DNA of 32,587 bases from Verrucomicrobiia bacterium (GTDB taxonomy: Bacteria; Verrucomicrobiota; Verrucomicrobiia; JABWAM01). The DNA is taken from NCBI GenBank assembly GCA_028687435.1, contig JAQUAF010000066.1, forward strand, positions 1 through 32,587, given 5' to 3'. The notes under the pieces are model-generated. The model worked only from the letters and a program-made list of their open reading frames with translations, did not search any database and was not told the origin of the DNA. Positions 22,355 to 29,664 of the stretch are shown one piece after another; position 1 is the stretch's first letter; every line of letters starts with the position of its first letter. Both the position numbers and the translations under genes were made by a program.

Positions 22355-22803
22355 GATGGCTCCTCGTTTCCATTGCTAATAGTGTTGAGGATTTTTACTT
22401 TTAACGCCTCGTCGTCCTCCTCGCCACGGAGCACCGCGAGCATCCACTCCCCGAGCAATTCCTTCGAGATGCTGCCGGCGGCAACGTGGTAACTGATGTT
22501 TTCCGACTCGCGAATAAAGGCGTTGACGCTGCGGAGGTAACCATTCAAAAGCAACATCTGGGCGCAAAGCGTAATGGCGATACGTTTATTGCCATCCTCA
22601 AAGCAATGAAACTTGCAGGAACAGAAAAACAAGTGCGTAAGCTTGGCGTCAAACGTCGGGTAGTAGTCATCGTTCTGGATATGCTGGAGCACGGCATCCA
22701 GCTTGCCGGTTTCAAGATGGCCAAACGAGCCACCGCCGCTGACATCCACCGTTTTTCGGTGAATTTCAATCGCCTGCTCCAAGGTTAAATACACCAAAGC
22801 CAT
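22351..22803 (-). CDS. Fic/Doc-family toxin (Doc-type)
   Basis: 150 residues, complete. The Fic core is H66-C-F68-E-D70-G-N72-K73-R74 (HCFEDGNKR), followed by a helix IAITLCAQMLL. Lys at the position where AMPylating Fic enzymes have Gly is the Doc variant, which in phage P1 Doc phosphorylates elongation factor Tu and stops translation. N-terminal YLTLEQAIEIHRKTVD, SGGGSFGHLETGKLDAVL also fits death-on-curing proteins. Its ATG overlaps the stop of the upstream DNA-binding gene (TAATG), and its stop overlaps the hsdR start (ATGA), so translation is coupled. All active-site residues are kept although the flanking restriction genes are destroyed. The target is inferred from P1 Doc. Confidence 0.9.
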   Translation of the reverse strand: MALVYLTLEQAIEIHRKTVDVSGGGSFGHLETGKLDAVLQHIQNDDYYPTFDAKLTHLFFCSCKFHCFEDGNKRIAITLCAQMLLLNGYLRSVNAFIRESENISYHVAAGSISKELLGEWMLAVLRGEEDDEALKVKILNTISNGNEEPS

Positions 22804-23822
22804 TATTGTCGTTCCTTGAGGCGCTTCATCACGTCTTTGGCTTCTTCCAAACGATCCGCCAACTCTTTGCTCTTCTCTCCAAGAAACCGCTCAAACTCGT
22901 CGCGCTGGAGCGGGGTGACATACTCTTGGAGTTGAAGATGCAAGGCATCGCGAAAGGCCAGGTCGCGGCTGGCCATTTTGTTGCGCGCTTTCTCGACCAA
23001 CGGTTTCCAATGCGCTTGTTTTTCAAATGCCGCAAACAAGGCGTCCACGTCCCAGGAAGTGAGTTTGCGCCCCTTGGATTTGAACTCCCGAAACAGCACG
23101 TCCGCAAAACCGGCTTCGTACGAGGCAATCAAATCGAGCACTTCCGAATAAAACGTGTCTCGAACGCTGGCGCGCTTATCCAAGCGCAGCACCCGTCGAT
23201 AGACATGCGCCTTCTCGCGGAAAATGCTCACGTAAATCTTATCCGTGTAGAGCGCGTATTTGAAATTCCCCATGTCCACGCAATCCTTCAGCGCATCCGT
23301 GAACTGTTTGCGGTAGTTCTCCTCGATGAACGCCGATTGGATGAAATCCTCATCGCGCTGGTTGATGTACTTCGTGCCGCCGCCGGTGCGCCGGTTAATG
23401 GTGTCTATGACGATGTCCAGAATCGCCTTGCGCAGAAGCCCGGCCCGCTCGGATTCCTTCATCAGCATGGCGAGATTCAGGAATGCCCGAAAATCGAACA
23501 CCCCCAGCACGGTGGTTTTGGTCACGAAACTTGCTTCGTGACCAAAAGCGGTTTGAATCGCCAACTTGCAGTCCTGCAAGCGTTTGCCTTTGAGCAGCTC
23601 ATACCCATTTTGCCGCAGTTCATCGCTGAATTTTTCCAAATAATTGTCGACCGTGCGGGTTGTGACCTCGAAAAAAGCAGCCACTTGCTCTTTGAGAACG
23701 ACGGTTTTGGATTCAAATGGGATCCCGCGAATGCCTGCCGCCTTCTCAATTTCGGCAAGCGCATACGGGTTGTTCAGGATATTTTGCCGGTCTATTGCTG
23801 AATTTGTCAGGTCTTTGCTCAT
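22803..23822 (-). CDS. DNA-binding protein of the hsd operon (RhuM-like); putative antitoxin
   Basis: 339 residues, complete. Residues about 40-80 (VVLKEQVAAFFEVTTRTVDN and following) look like a helix-turn-helix DNA-binding domain. The centre has FDFRAFLNLAMLMKESERA, IVIDTINRRTGGGTKYINQR and FKYALYTDKIYVSIFREKA. The C terminus is charged and probably coiled-coil. I recall close relatives annotated only as DNA-binding or RhuM-like proteins inside type I restriction operons, often beside a Doc gene. AGGAG with a 7-nt spacer sits before the ATG and overlaps the hsdS-tail stop. Coupling to the toxin suggests an antitoxin or repressor role, but this is inference. No truncation or missing segment is evident. 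Confidence 0.8.
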   Translation of the reverse strand: MSKDLTNSAIDRQNILNNPYALAEIEKAAGIRGIPFESKTVVLKEQVAAFFEVTTRTVDNYLEKFSDELRQNGYELLKGKRLQDCKLAIQTAFGHEASFVTKTTVLGVFDFRAFLNLAMLMKESERAGLLRKAILDIVIDTINRRTGGGTKYINQRDEDFIQSAFIEENYRKQFTDALKDCVDMGNFKYALYTDKIYVSIFREKAHVYRRVLRLDKRASVRDTFYSEVLDLIASYEAGFADVLFREFKSKGRKLTSWDVDALFAAFEKQAHWKPLVEKARNKMASRDLAFRDALHLQLQEYVTPLQRDEFERFLGEKSKELADRLEEAKDVMKRLKERQ

Positions 23823-23832
23823 CGTTGTTCTC

Positions 23833-24119
23833 CTAAAGCTCTCCGGCAAAGGCTCGGTGCAGCAGTGACTTTTTTAACGCCTCCAACGCGGCGAGCTAGC
23901 GCTCGTAGAGGGAGGTGTCTCCCAGCGGTAGGGCTTGTCGAGGATGTGGGCGTACTTCTTGCCGTCGAGTTGCGCTTCAGTGGCCTTGTCGGCTTCAAGG
24001 CCATCGAGGTATTTCAGGAAGAGCAGCCAGGAGGATTGTTCGGTATAATCCAGCTCGGTGGTGCAACCAGCCTCTTTCCAGAGGACATCATCAATATTTC
24101 TGAAGGCTTGTTCAAACAT
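23833..24119 (-). pseudogene. hsdM/hsdS: hsdM head joined to hsdS tail (deleted type I methylase/specificity genes)
   Basis: The start MFEQAFRNIDDVLWKEAG, then TTELDYTEQSSWLLFLKYL and HILDKPYRWE, is the N terminus of HsdM (about 66 residues). At about 23920 the reading shifts frame to TSLYER-stop-LAALEALKKSLL then HRAFAGEL and TAG, which is the C terminus of HsdS. One codon that is normally Lys in that segment is TAG (23896-23898). The SAM-binding NPPF region of HsdM and both target-recognition domains of HsdS are gone, a loss of roughly 2.5 kb if the genes were of normal size. The hsdS stop overlaps the ribosome-binding site of the next gene. Two tiny inverted repeats (CGAGC/GCTCG, GGGAG/CTCCC) lie at the junction (23892-23923). 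Confidence 0.85.
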
Positions 24120-24530
24120 AGGCAGCTTTGCTCAGCAGGAGTCGATCAGGTTTCTCATCGATTTCAGTGGAAATGAGGGAGTGTGACAAGGCAAAAAGAG
24201 GGAGGTGAAAATAAAAACCGCTGCAGGAGAAAACCAAGGGGGCCATGCCCCCCAGACACCTTTATTCCACAGGACGGTGTGACAAAAGATAAAATCCGTT
24301 CCGAAATTCGGACCATCAAAGAATCCGAGTTGGCTGGGGAGATTGGTCACATCCTGTTCGCAGCCGGTTTCAGGCGCGCCTCCAGGTCGGAAAATGGGAT
24401 GAGCCAGATCGCCGATTGTCACGCCGGGATCGACCGCCACCAGCCGTGCCATCCTCCTTTCAGGCCGCGGTCAACCCACCCTGTCAAACGTCCGTCTTGC
24501 GAAACCATCTTCGTCTCGGCAGCGTTTTTG
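24120..24530. other. 411-bp region upstream of the hsd remnant
   Basis: It contains a hairpin GGGGGC-cat-GCCCCC (24238-24252), an ACACC/GGTGT pair (24256-24280), a repeated phrase GTGTGACAA (24181 and 24281), and a possible minus-strand gene fragment near its right end. Long frames cross it on both strands but lack consistent codon usage, starts and family similarity. The hsdM promoter should lie here, but no clear -35/-10 pair is seen. Confidence 0.4.
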
Positions 24531-24553
24531 ATGATAACGAAACCAAATCGATC
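24419..24553 (-). pseudogene. possible C-terminal fragment of an unknown protein
   Basis: The minus strand reads DRFGFVIIKNAAETKMVSQD, then GRLTGWVDRGLKGGWHGW and WRSIPA and TGA. The regular use of G/C in third positions and the Trp/Gly-rich pattern look protein-like, but the frame is closed by TGA four codons upstream and has no start. I recognise no family. It overlaps the 5' end of the membrane-protein gene on the other strand, which also suggests decay or chance. Confidence 0.22.
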
Positions 24554-24923
24554 TGCCTTTCAATTTTCTGTGGTAATCCCGACCATCGGCATTTACCTGA
24601 TTATTCTCACTGCCATTCTTTTCCGTCTTAAGCGCCTAAACTTCGATGTGCTGGAGGCACGATTTGTGGTTCTTGCCGTGAGTGCATTCATTGCCCAAGC
24701 ATGTGTGTCTACGATGAAGCGCTGTCATGGGCGCACTCGTTGGATCATTTTGTTGGGGGGCATGATTCTCCTCCTGTTGTTCCATCAGTGGATTTCTCAT
24801 ATTTCAACAAAATGCACTCGCTCTTTTATTGACACCGCAGTCATTTCGGCAGCCCTCTACGTCTTGATTATTCAACTGATCGTGCGCAAGCCCCTTGATG
24901 ATTCTCTCATTCGGCAAGGATGA
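24531..24923 (+). CDS. small multi-pass membrane protein, unknown
   Basis: 130 residues with four hydrophobic segments: about 13-30 (VVIPTIGIYLIILTAILF), 42-58 (VVLAVSAFIAQACV), 68-86 (WIILLGGMILLLLFHQWI) and 98-118 (TAVISAALYVLIIQLIV), with Arg/Lys-rich loops. No family is recognised. This ATG is chosen because hydrophobic, coherent sequence begins here, while the open frame further upstream is low in coding character. No ribosome-binding site is visible. The stop is 22 bp before the left member of a direct-repeat pair. Confidence 0.5.
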   Translation: MITKPNRSAFQFSVVIPTIGIYLIILTAILFRLKRLNFDVLEARFVVLAVSAFIAQACVSTMKRCHGRTRWIILLGGMILLLLFHQWISHISTKCTRSFIDTAVISAALYVLIIQLIVRKPLDDSLIRQG

Positions 24924-24945
24924 GTTGGGCTTTCCACAGGAGGTT

Positions 24946-24998
24946 GACTTCTCTGAGCCATTCGACTATTCGGTTCCAACTCGCCATCGCCAGGGCAG
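24946..24998 (+). repeat. 53-bp direct repeat, left copy
   Basis: It begins GACTTCTCTGAGCCATTCGA and continues to CGGTTCCAACTCGCCA. It aligns without gaps to 27571-27623 with 37 of 53 bases identical, counted by eye. It ends 5 bp before the start codon of the HEAT-repeat gene. Confidence 0.75.
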
Positions 24999-25003
24999 GT
25001 CCC

Positions 25004-27562
25004 ATGAATAGGAAAGTTTTGACATGCATTGTCGCAATAGCCGCATTGGCGGCTGTGAAGGACACTTTCTCTGCCAATGATCCCGTGGATCAAGCGGTGG
25101 TTAAAGAAAAGATCAAGGCGCTAGGCTTGCGCGATGACACTTTATCCTGCGATGAACAACCCGAACGGTGGTTGACAGAACGTTGTTTCCGGATTCTTCC
25201 CCATTTGATCGAGGGATTGGATCAGGCAAACTTGGATTCAGCCAAAGGATGTTTGCGGATTCTGGATGGAGCGCCCCCAAACGCGCAAGTTTTGGATGTC
25301 TTGGTTCGCATCAGCGCCAGTTCAAAACATCCCCTTTGCCAGATGGCCACCATCAGCCTGTGCCGATACTCGGACGATCCGCGCGCCCAAAAATTGCTGG
25401 AAGCCGCCCTTGTGGATTCCGGGCGGTTTCCCGATCCGCAACATCGATCGCGCTTTGCCGAGGCGCTGGGAAGGAAAGCGCTGGCAGTGGCGTTGCTTCA
25501 ACCTCTTTTGGACAACAAAGATGACTTCACCGTCCATGAAACCATTGATCGTCTCGGACAAATCGGCGACCCGTCGGGCATTGTTCCGTTGGAGAAGGCA
25601 TCCAAAAATTCCCGCTGGGAGGTGGCCTCCGCGGCATTTCAAGCCATGGCCAAAATCGATCCTCACAAACATGGTCTGACCGCCGCTCAGGCGGAATTCT
25701 TGAATGAAGCGGGCCGGTCATTCAAGGCCAGCAAGGAGTTTTATCAAAAACGCCAGAAGAAATTGGCCTGTTTGAACCGGACGGAAATCCGTCCGTTGGT
25801 GATGCAGATGCTTGTCAGCAATGAACCGTATGACGCCTTGGGAATTCTAAGAATCTGGCAGGACAAGGAGGCCTTGCCGGAAATCAAGCGTCTGATGGGG
25901 TTGGAAAAGTTTCCATGGCACAGAGAGTTCATCGCCGCATTTCTCTCGATCGATTCCAGTCCCGATGCAATGGATCAAATCCTCAAATTGGGACATCAAG
26001 ATAACATGGGGCGTTACGGTGTCGAGGCTGAGGATTTGGGACGCGCGGCCATCACCTCTGATTTGCCCCATGATCAAAAACTGGCGCTGTTACGCGGACT
26101 TCGCGACCGCTGTGAATCCCGCGATATCCGCGGTGCGACGGCGTCCTATGCTGTGCCGCGCTGTTTTTTATGGATGGAGGGGGACAGGGAATCCCTGATG
26201 AGCCCCATGATGGAAGAGGAGAAAGACCCATGCGCGATGGGTTTTTATGCGGAGTTGACCATGCGTGAGGAGAAAGGGCGTTATTCCAAAGGCATGGCGC
26301 GAGCCATGGATTTATTGACGACGATGAAAGAGGGCGTCCGGACGGATGATTTTGAGTATGCCGCACAACGGATTCTCGACGCTTGCGCCTATCATGAAAT
26401 TGCAAAGGCCGCATCCATCGCCAGATCACTCCATGCCTCATCCAGTCCCTTGGTGCGTCTGGCGGCAGCCCACGCATCTGTGCGGCTTGGCGGGAATAGG
26501 GAAGCGGCATCAGCGGTCTTGTGCGAGGGATTGGGCCATTCCGAACCAAGGCTTCGGCAAACCGCCGCCAACTACCTTCTGCAAATCCCCTGCCTGGATC
26601 AGAAGGAGCGGATGGGGCGGGAATCTCTGGCATTGGAGCTGCTGGGAAAACCGCAGGAAGATTATGCGTTGCGCGTTTTGACCACCTGTGCTGGAGAAAA
26701 AAGCGTTCTTGCGCTTCAGCCCCTGCTGAATGGCGAGGATGTTGCCCGTTCCATTCATGCGGCTTGGGTGCTGGCTCAATCACCCGATCCGGCCGCCGCA
26801 AAAAGGGGAATTCGACGACTGGCCATTTTTGGAAAGTTTCGTGTTTGCATGGGCCAGCAGGAGGGAAGCGAGGGCATCAGCTTTTATGTGGCTCCCGATC
26901 TCCGCTTCGGTCAGGCCACTGGACGAATCCATCCAAAAGCGAATCCCAATTCAAACCCGGTTCAGATCCCCGCCGATCTATTGGGTTTCTTTTCCTTGAA
27001 CAAGGAAGAACAGGCTTTTGCCATTCGCGCTTTCCGACACGTGGTCAGGGTTCGAAACGACAGGGAAGGTTCGGATTTTCACGGCTCGTTTGCCGGGAGG
27101 ACGGAGCTCCATGAATCCTGGATTCCGCTCCTTCGCGTAATTGCCCGTGAAGATCCCGATCTCCAAGCGCTGCGCGTCAAAGGCCAAAAGGTGGCGCATT
27201 TTCCGCGACGCAAGGCAGCCGCCGGACAAATCGCGGCTTTAAACAAGGAGTTGGCGACTTATATTGGGTTGGGAGGCGAGGAATTGCCATGCTCATGTGT
27301 TCCATCCGCGCCGTACAAAGACCAGAATGTTTTGGTTGCCCGGTTCCTGATGGATCAAATTCAATTCGTCTCTTTCGCGGATCGCCCTTCAACCGGCATG
27401 GAATGGTCAAAATGGAACTATTGCGACAGCCTTTTGAGAAACAAGTGTCAGGAATGGGAATTCGGAGAGGGACTGAAAAGGGATCTGCTCAAGGAAGCGC
27501 AACGCCGCAACATCGAGACTGTTCTAAAAAAAACGGAGTTCTGCTTCTGGCGCAACGAGTAG
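25004..27562 (+). CDS. large secreted HEAT-repeat protein
   Basis: 852 residues. An N-terminal signal peptide (MNRKVLTCIVAIAALAAVKD) predicts export. From about residue 60 to 640 the protein is a series of paired helices of HEAT type, for example SAKGCLRILDGAPPNAQVLD, KALAVALLQPLLDN, SLVRLAAAHASVRLGGNREA-like and ALQPLLNGEDVARSIHAAWV. The last 200 residues (from about KFRVCMGQQEGSEG) differ and have no recognised domain; they contain several Cys. HEAT arrays bind proteins or nucleic acids; the partner is unknown. The start was set by the signal peptide. There is only a weak GGGCAGG upstream. The gene is bracketed closely by two copies of a 53-bp direct repeat, which suggests it moved or was duplicated as a unit. 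Confidence 0.75.
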   Translation: MNRKVLTCIVAIAALAAVKDTFSANDPVDQAVVKEKIKALGLRDDTLSCDEQPERWLTERCFRILPHLIEGLDQANLDSAKGCLRILDGAPPNAQVLDVLVRISASSKHPLCQMATISLCRYSDDPRAQKLLEAALVDSGRFPDPQHRSRFAEALGRKALAVALLQPLLDNKDDFTVHETIDRLGQIGDPSGIVPLEKASKNSRWEVASAAFQAMAKIDPHKHGLTAAQAEFLNEAGRSFKASKEFYQKRQKKLACLNRTEIRPLVMQMLVSNEPYDALGILRIWQDKEALPEIKRLMGLEKFPWHREFIAAFLSIDSSPDAMDQILKLGHQDNMGRYGVEAEDLGRAAITSDLPHDQKLALLRGLRDRCESRDIRGATASYAVPRCFLWMEGDRESLMSPMMEEEKDPCAMGFYAELTMREEKGRYSKGMARAMDLLTTMKEGVRTDDFEYAAQRILDACAYHEIAKAASIARSLHASSSPLVRLAAAHASVRLGGNREAASAVLCEGLGHSEPRLRQTAANYLLQIPCLDQKERMGRESLALELLGKPQEDYALRVLTTCAGEKSVLALQPLLNGEDVARSIHAAWVLAQSPDPAAAKRGIRRLAIFGKFRVCMGQQEGSEGISFYVAPDLRFGQATGRIHPKANPNSNPVQIPADLLGFFSLNKEEQAFAIRAFRHVVRVRNDREGSDFHGSFAGRTELHESWIPLLRVIAREDPDLQALRVKGQKVAHFPRRKAAAGQIAALNKELATYIGLGGEELPCSCVPSAPYKDQNVLVARFLMDQIQFVSFADRPSTGMEWSKWNYCDSLLRNKCQEWEFGEGLKRDLLKEAQRRNIETVLKKTEFCFWRNE

Positions 27563-27570
27563 AGAACATC

Positions 27571-27623
27571 GACTTCTCCGGGGCACTCGCCAATCCGGTT
27601 CCAGTTTGCCACGTCCGGAACAG
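27571..27623 (+). repeat. 53-bp direct repeat, right copy
   Basis: It begins GACTTCTCCGGGGCACTCGC and continues to CGGTTCCAGTTTGCCA, 8 bp after the HEAT-gene stop. The distance between left ends of the two copies is 2625 bp. The rest of the 27563-27820 gap shows no gene. Confidence 0.75.
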
Positions 27624-27780
27624 ATGCGGAAAAAGCAAGACCATACGCACAGCATAATCGTTTGCCAACCACGCTTGAATAAATTGGGGTTGGACTGTTG
27701 TTCAAAAGGCAGGCTTTCGTGTCCTCGCCATGCTCAGGACCATGCTGAGAGGGTATTTTTCAAACCTGAAAAAAACATCG

Positions 27781-27799
27781 CCGGGAAACACCCGGGTTT
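27781..27799 (+). terminator. possible terminator between convergent genes
   Basis: CCGGG-aaaca-CCCGG followed by GTTTT forms a 5-bp GC stem with a short T-run, downstream of the HEAT gene. Confidence 0.35.
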
Positions 27800-27820
27800 T
27801 ACGAATGCGGTGGCGTTCCA

Positions 27821-28660
27821 CTATCGCGCGTTGCTCGTCTTTTGATCCTCGGCTGCAAGCGCTTGCAAACCGATGAACTGTTCGATTGGTTCGGCGTCAA
27901 ATTGCCGGCTCTCACGGTCCCAATTCAACAGAATTTCGGAGCGGTTTTGCTTTTCCAGAGGCATGTTTTCACGCAGCATTTCCACTTTTATATCGAAGTT
28001 TTTTGTGATCGAGAATTTTGCCTCGCCTCTCCAGTCTCGCTGTCTGTAACGCGTATTCACCATCAGGCAACGGCGAAAGGCTGCCGGATTTCTGTTGTCG
28101 CCCCTGTTTGGATTCGAGGGATCGAGAGCGTTTTCAATCCTGTAAAGTTCATAGGATTGATCGCCGCAGCGCCGTCCCCCGCGGTAAGTGTCGATGAAGA
28201 GAAGCGGGCCGGCGACATCCTTGACTTTTTCAAAAAACCCGGTTTCCACATCGGAATGGCCAATATCCCGGCGAATCAGCGCATCACACCCAAACCAATC
28301 GCTATTGAGATCATTAAAACGCAAAAGCAGCCAAACCGCGCACATTTGGGAACGAAAGGAACTGGCGCGGCCCTGAATGATGGCCAGTTTTTGCGTCTTC
28401 CAGAGCACCTTGCTCTTGATATCTTCAAGAGGCATCCATTTGCCGACCACAAACTGGCTGTAAATTCCCCCCCAAACGCCGCTTCGTTGAACCATCGCCA
28501 AAGCGGAGGCTTCAGGGGTTTTGAAGCGTATCCCGCGCAATTCCCACATCCATGGATAAGGATCAAGCTTGTCCTCCGAATCAGCCTGGCCCCAGTCGCC
28601 GCCCGTCGATCTCGTAGCGGCGCAACAGATAACAAGTAAAAAAAGAAAAACCTTTCTCAT
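27821..28660 (-). CDS. secreted protein of unknown function
   Basis: 279 residues. MRKVFLFLLVICCAA forms a signal peptide; the double Cys does not make a good lipobox. The mature part is mixed alpha/beta with many Trp and Arg: DPYPWMWELRGIRFKTPEA, WGGIYSQFVVGKWMPLEDI, WLLLRFNDLNSDWFGCDAL, FIDTYRGGRRCGDQSYELY and RCLMVNTRYRQRDWRGEAKF. No family is recognised. The signal peptide sets the start over a longer open frame. A plausible promoter lies just upstream. It is convergent with the HEAT-repeat gene and lies in the same accessory region. Confidence 0.65.
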   Translation of the reverse strand: MRKVFLFLLVICCAATRSTGGDWGQADSEDKLDPYPWMWELRGIRFKTPEASALAMVQRSGVWGGIYSQFVVGKWMPLEDIKSKVLWKTQKLAIIQGRASSFRSQMCAVWLLLRFNDLNSDWFGCDALIRRDIGHSDVETGFFEKVKDVAGPLLFIDTYRGGRRCGDQSYELYRIENALDPSNPNRGDNRNPAAFRRCLMVNTRYRQRDWRGEAKFSITKNFDIKVEMLRENMPLEKQNRSEILLNWDRESRQFDAEPIEQFIGLQALAAEDQKTSNAR

Positions 28661-28679
28661 TGGTGAATATTCTTCAAAT

Positions 28680-28708
28680 CGTATAGACAACGTCTTGTCC
28701 CACGGCAA
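28680..28708 (-). promoter_or_regulatory. possible promoter of the unknown secreted protein
   Basis: On the minus strand, TTGCCG (28703-28708), a 17-bp spacer and TATACG (28680-28685) match sigma70 elements at 4 of 6 positions each, about 20 bp before the start codon. Confidence 0.35.
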
Positions 28709-28857
28709 GCGGAAGCTCTGATCGTTGGTGATCTCCAAAAGCTGAAAGAACTCAGCCGCTGCGGGAAAACGCTTCGCATGTCGTGAACTGGCGCCTGGCT
28801 CAGCTGCGGAATTGTCCCTCTTGACCATCGTCCATTTCCGGCGTTAGGATTCCCCGC

Positions 28858-29528
28858 ATGGGAAAAAACGATCTCCCATCAGCAGATCCTTCCAAGCGGG
28901 GTTTTGCGAATCCCAAGACATGGATGGCGCGTATTCTGCCGGTCATGGTTGCCTCCGGGATACTCCTGCAGGCGTGCCGTCCTTCGAAATCTCCGGAAAA
29001 CAAGCCATCTCCCCCGCCGCACGCGCCATCGTTGACATTGGCGGCGCTCAGGCCGACGCCGTCTTGGTGAAGGCCATCGACAGCCCCCACCGGAACGTCC
29101 GGGATCTCGCATATCAGACCTTGATCCGCCAGAAGCGCGCTGAACTCATGAATTTGATGATCGATCATTTCGACGGTCCGGTTCCCATTTCCGCGCCGGC
29201 AGGTCCCGCGGGATACATCAGGGCCATGCGTCCCGCGTCGATTCTGCCGCTGCTTGAGGCCATCCGCTCGCATACCAACACGGTTGTCCGCCAGCAGGCG
29301 GCGCTGCTTGCGATCCGCCTGTCGCGCGCGGAAGCGAAAGTCCCCCTTCTTGCGGCCCTGCGAGCGGGCGATTCGGCGATCATTGTCGCGACCTATCAAA
29401 CGCTTCTTCCCTGGACCGAACCGGCCGACGAGGCGGCGGCCCGCCAATGGGCAAAAGACCATGGCGTGGAAGTAAAGACTGTTACAAGGGAAGAACTTCT
29501 TATCCAACGACGTTTAAGAACCCCATGA
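28858..29528 (+). pseudogene. frameshifted HEAT-repeat lipoprotein
   Basis: Frame 1 starts MGKNDLPSADPSKRG and carries a lipoprotein signal MARILPVMVASGILLQAC followed by a Pro/Ser linker (RPSKSPENKPSPPP), then runs to a stop near 29070 in non-coding-like sequence. The +2 frame from about 29010 continues with a HEAT-like helical array: ARAIVDIGGAQADAVLVKAI, NVRDLAYQTLIRQKRAEL, VRQQAALLAIRLSRAEAKV and LLAALRAGDSAIIVATYQTL. Neither half is a sensible protein alone, so a single indel between about 28990 and 29040 is likely. AGGA lies 8 nt before the ATG. A sequencing error, or a separate start at 28920 for the second frame, are alternatives. Confidence 0.55.
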
Positions 29529-29664
29529 ATGCAGAAAGGGGGCATGGAAACAACATGGTTGGTGATGGAAATACAATCTTCCATTCTGTCAATCTAAAAC
29601 TTGACAGCACCTTGGATTTAAAGTTGTGCTGGTCAAACGGCCCTTTTTTTCAAACAATCCGGGG

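Noticed and set aside
22806..23801. 331-codon plus-strand frame opposite the DNA-binding gene
   Set aside because: It has no motif or ribosome-binding site, while the minus strand gives a recognisable protein with coupled neighbours.
24132..24452. Minus-strand frame beginning MARLVAVDPG upstream of hsdM
   Set aside because: AGGAGG abuts the ATG with no spacer, composition changes along the frame, and it crosses hairpins; more likely chance.
24946..27623. Classical integron attC sites around the HEAT gene
   Set aside because: I cannot find the paired RYYYAAC/GTTRRRY core sites, and no integrase is visible in the window.
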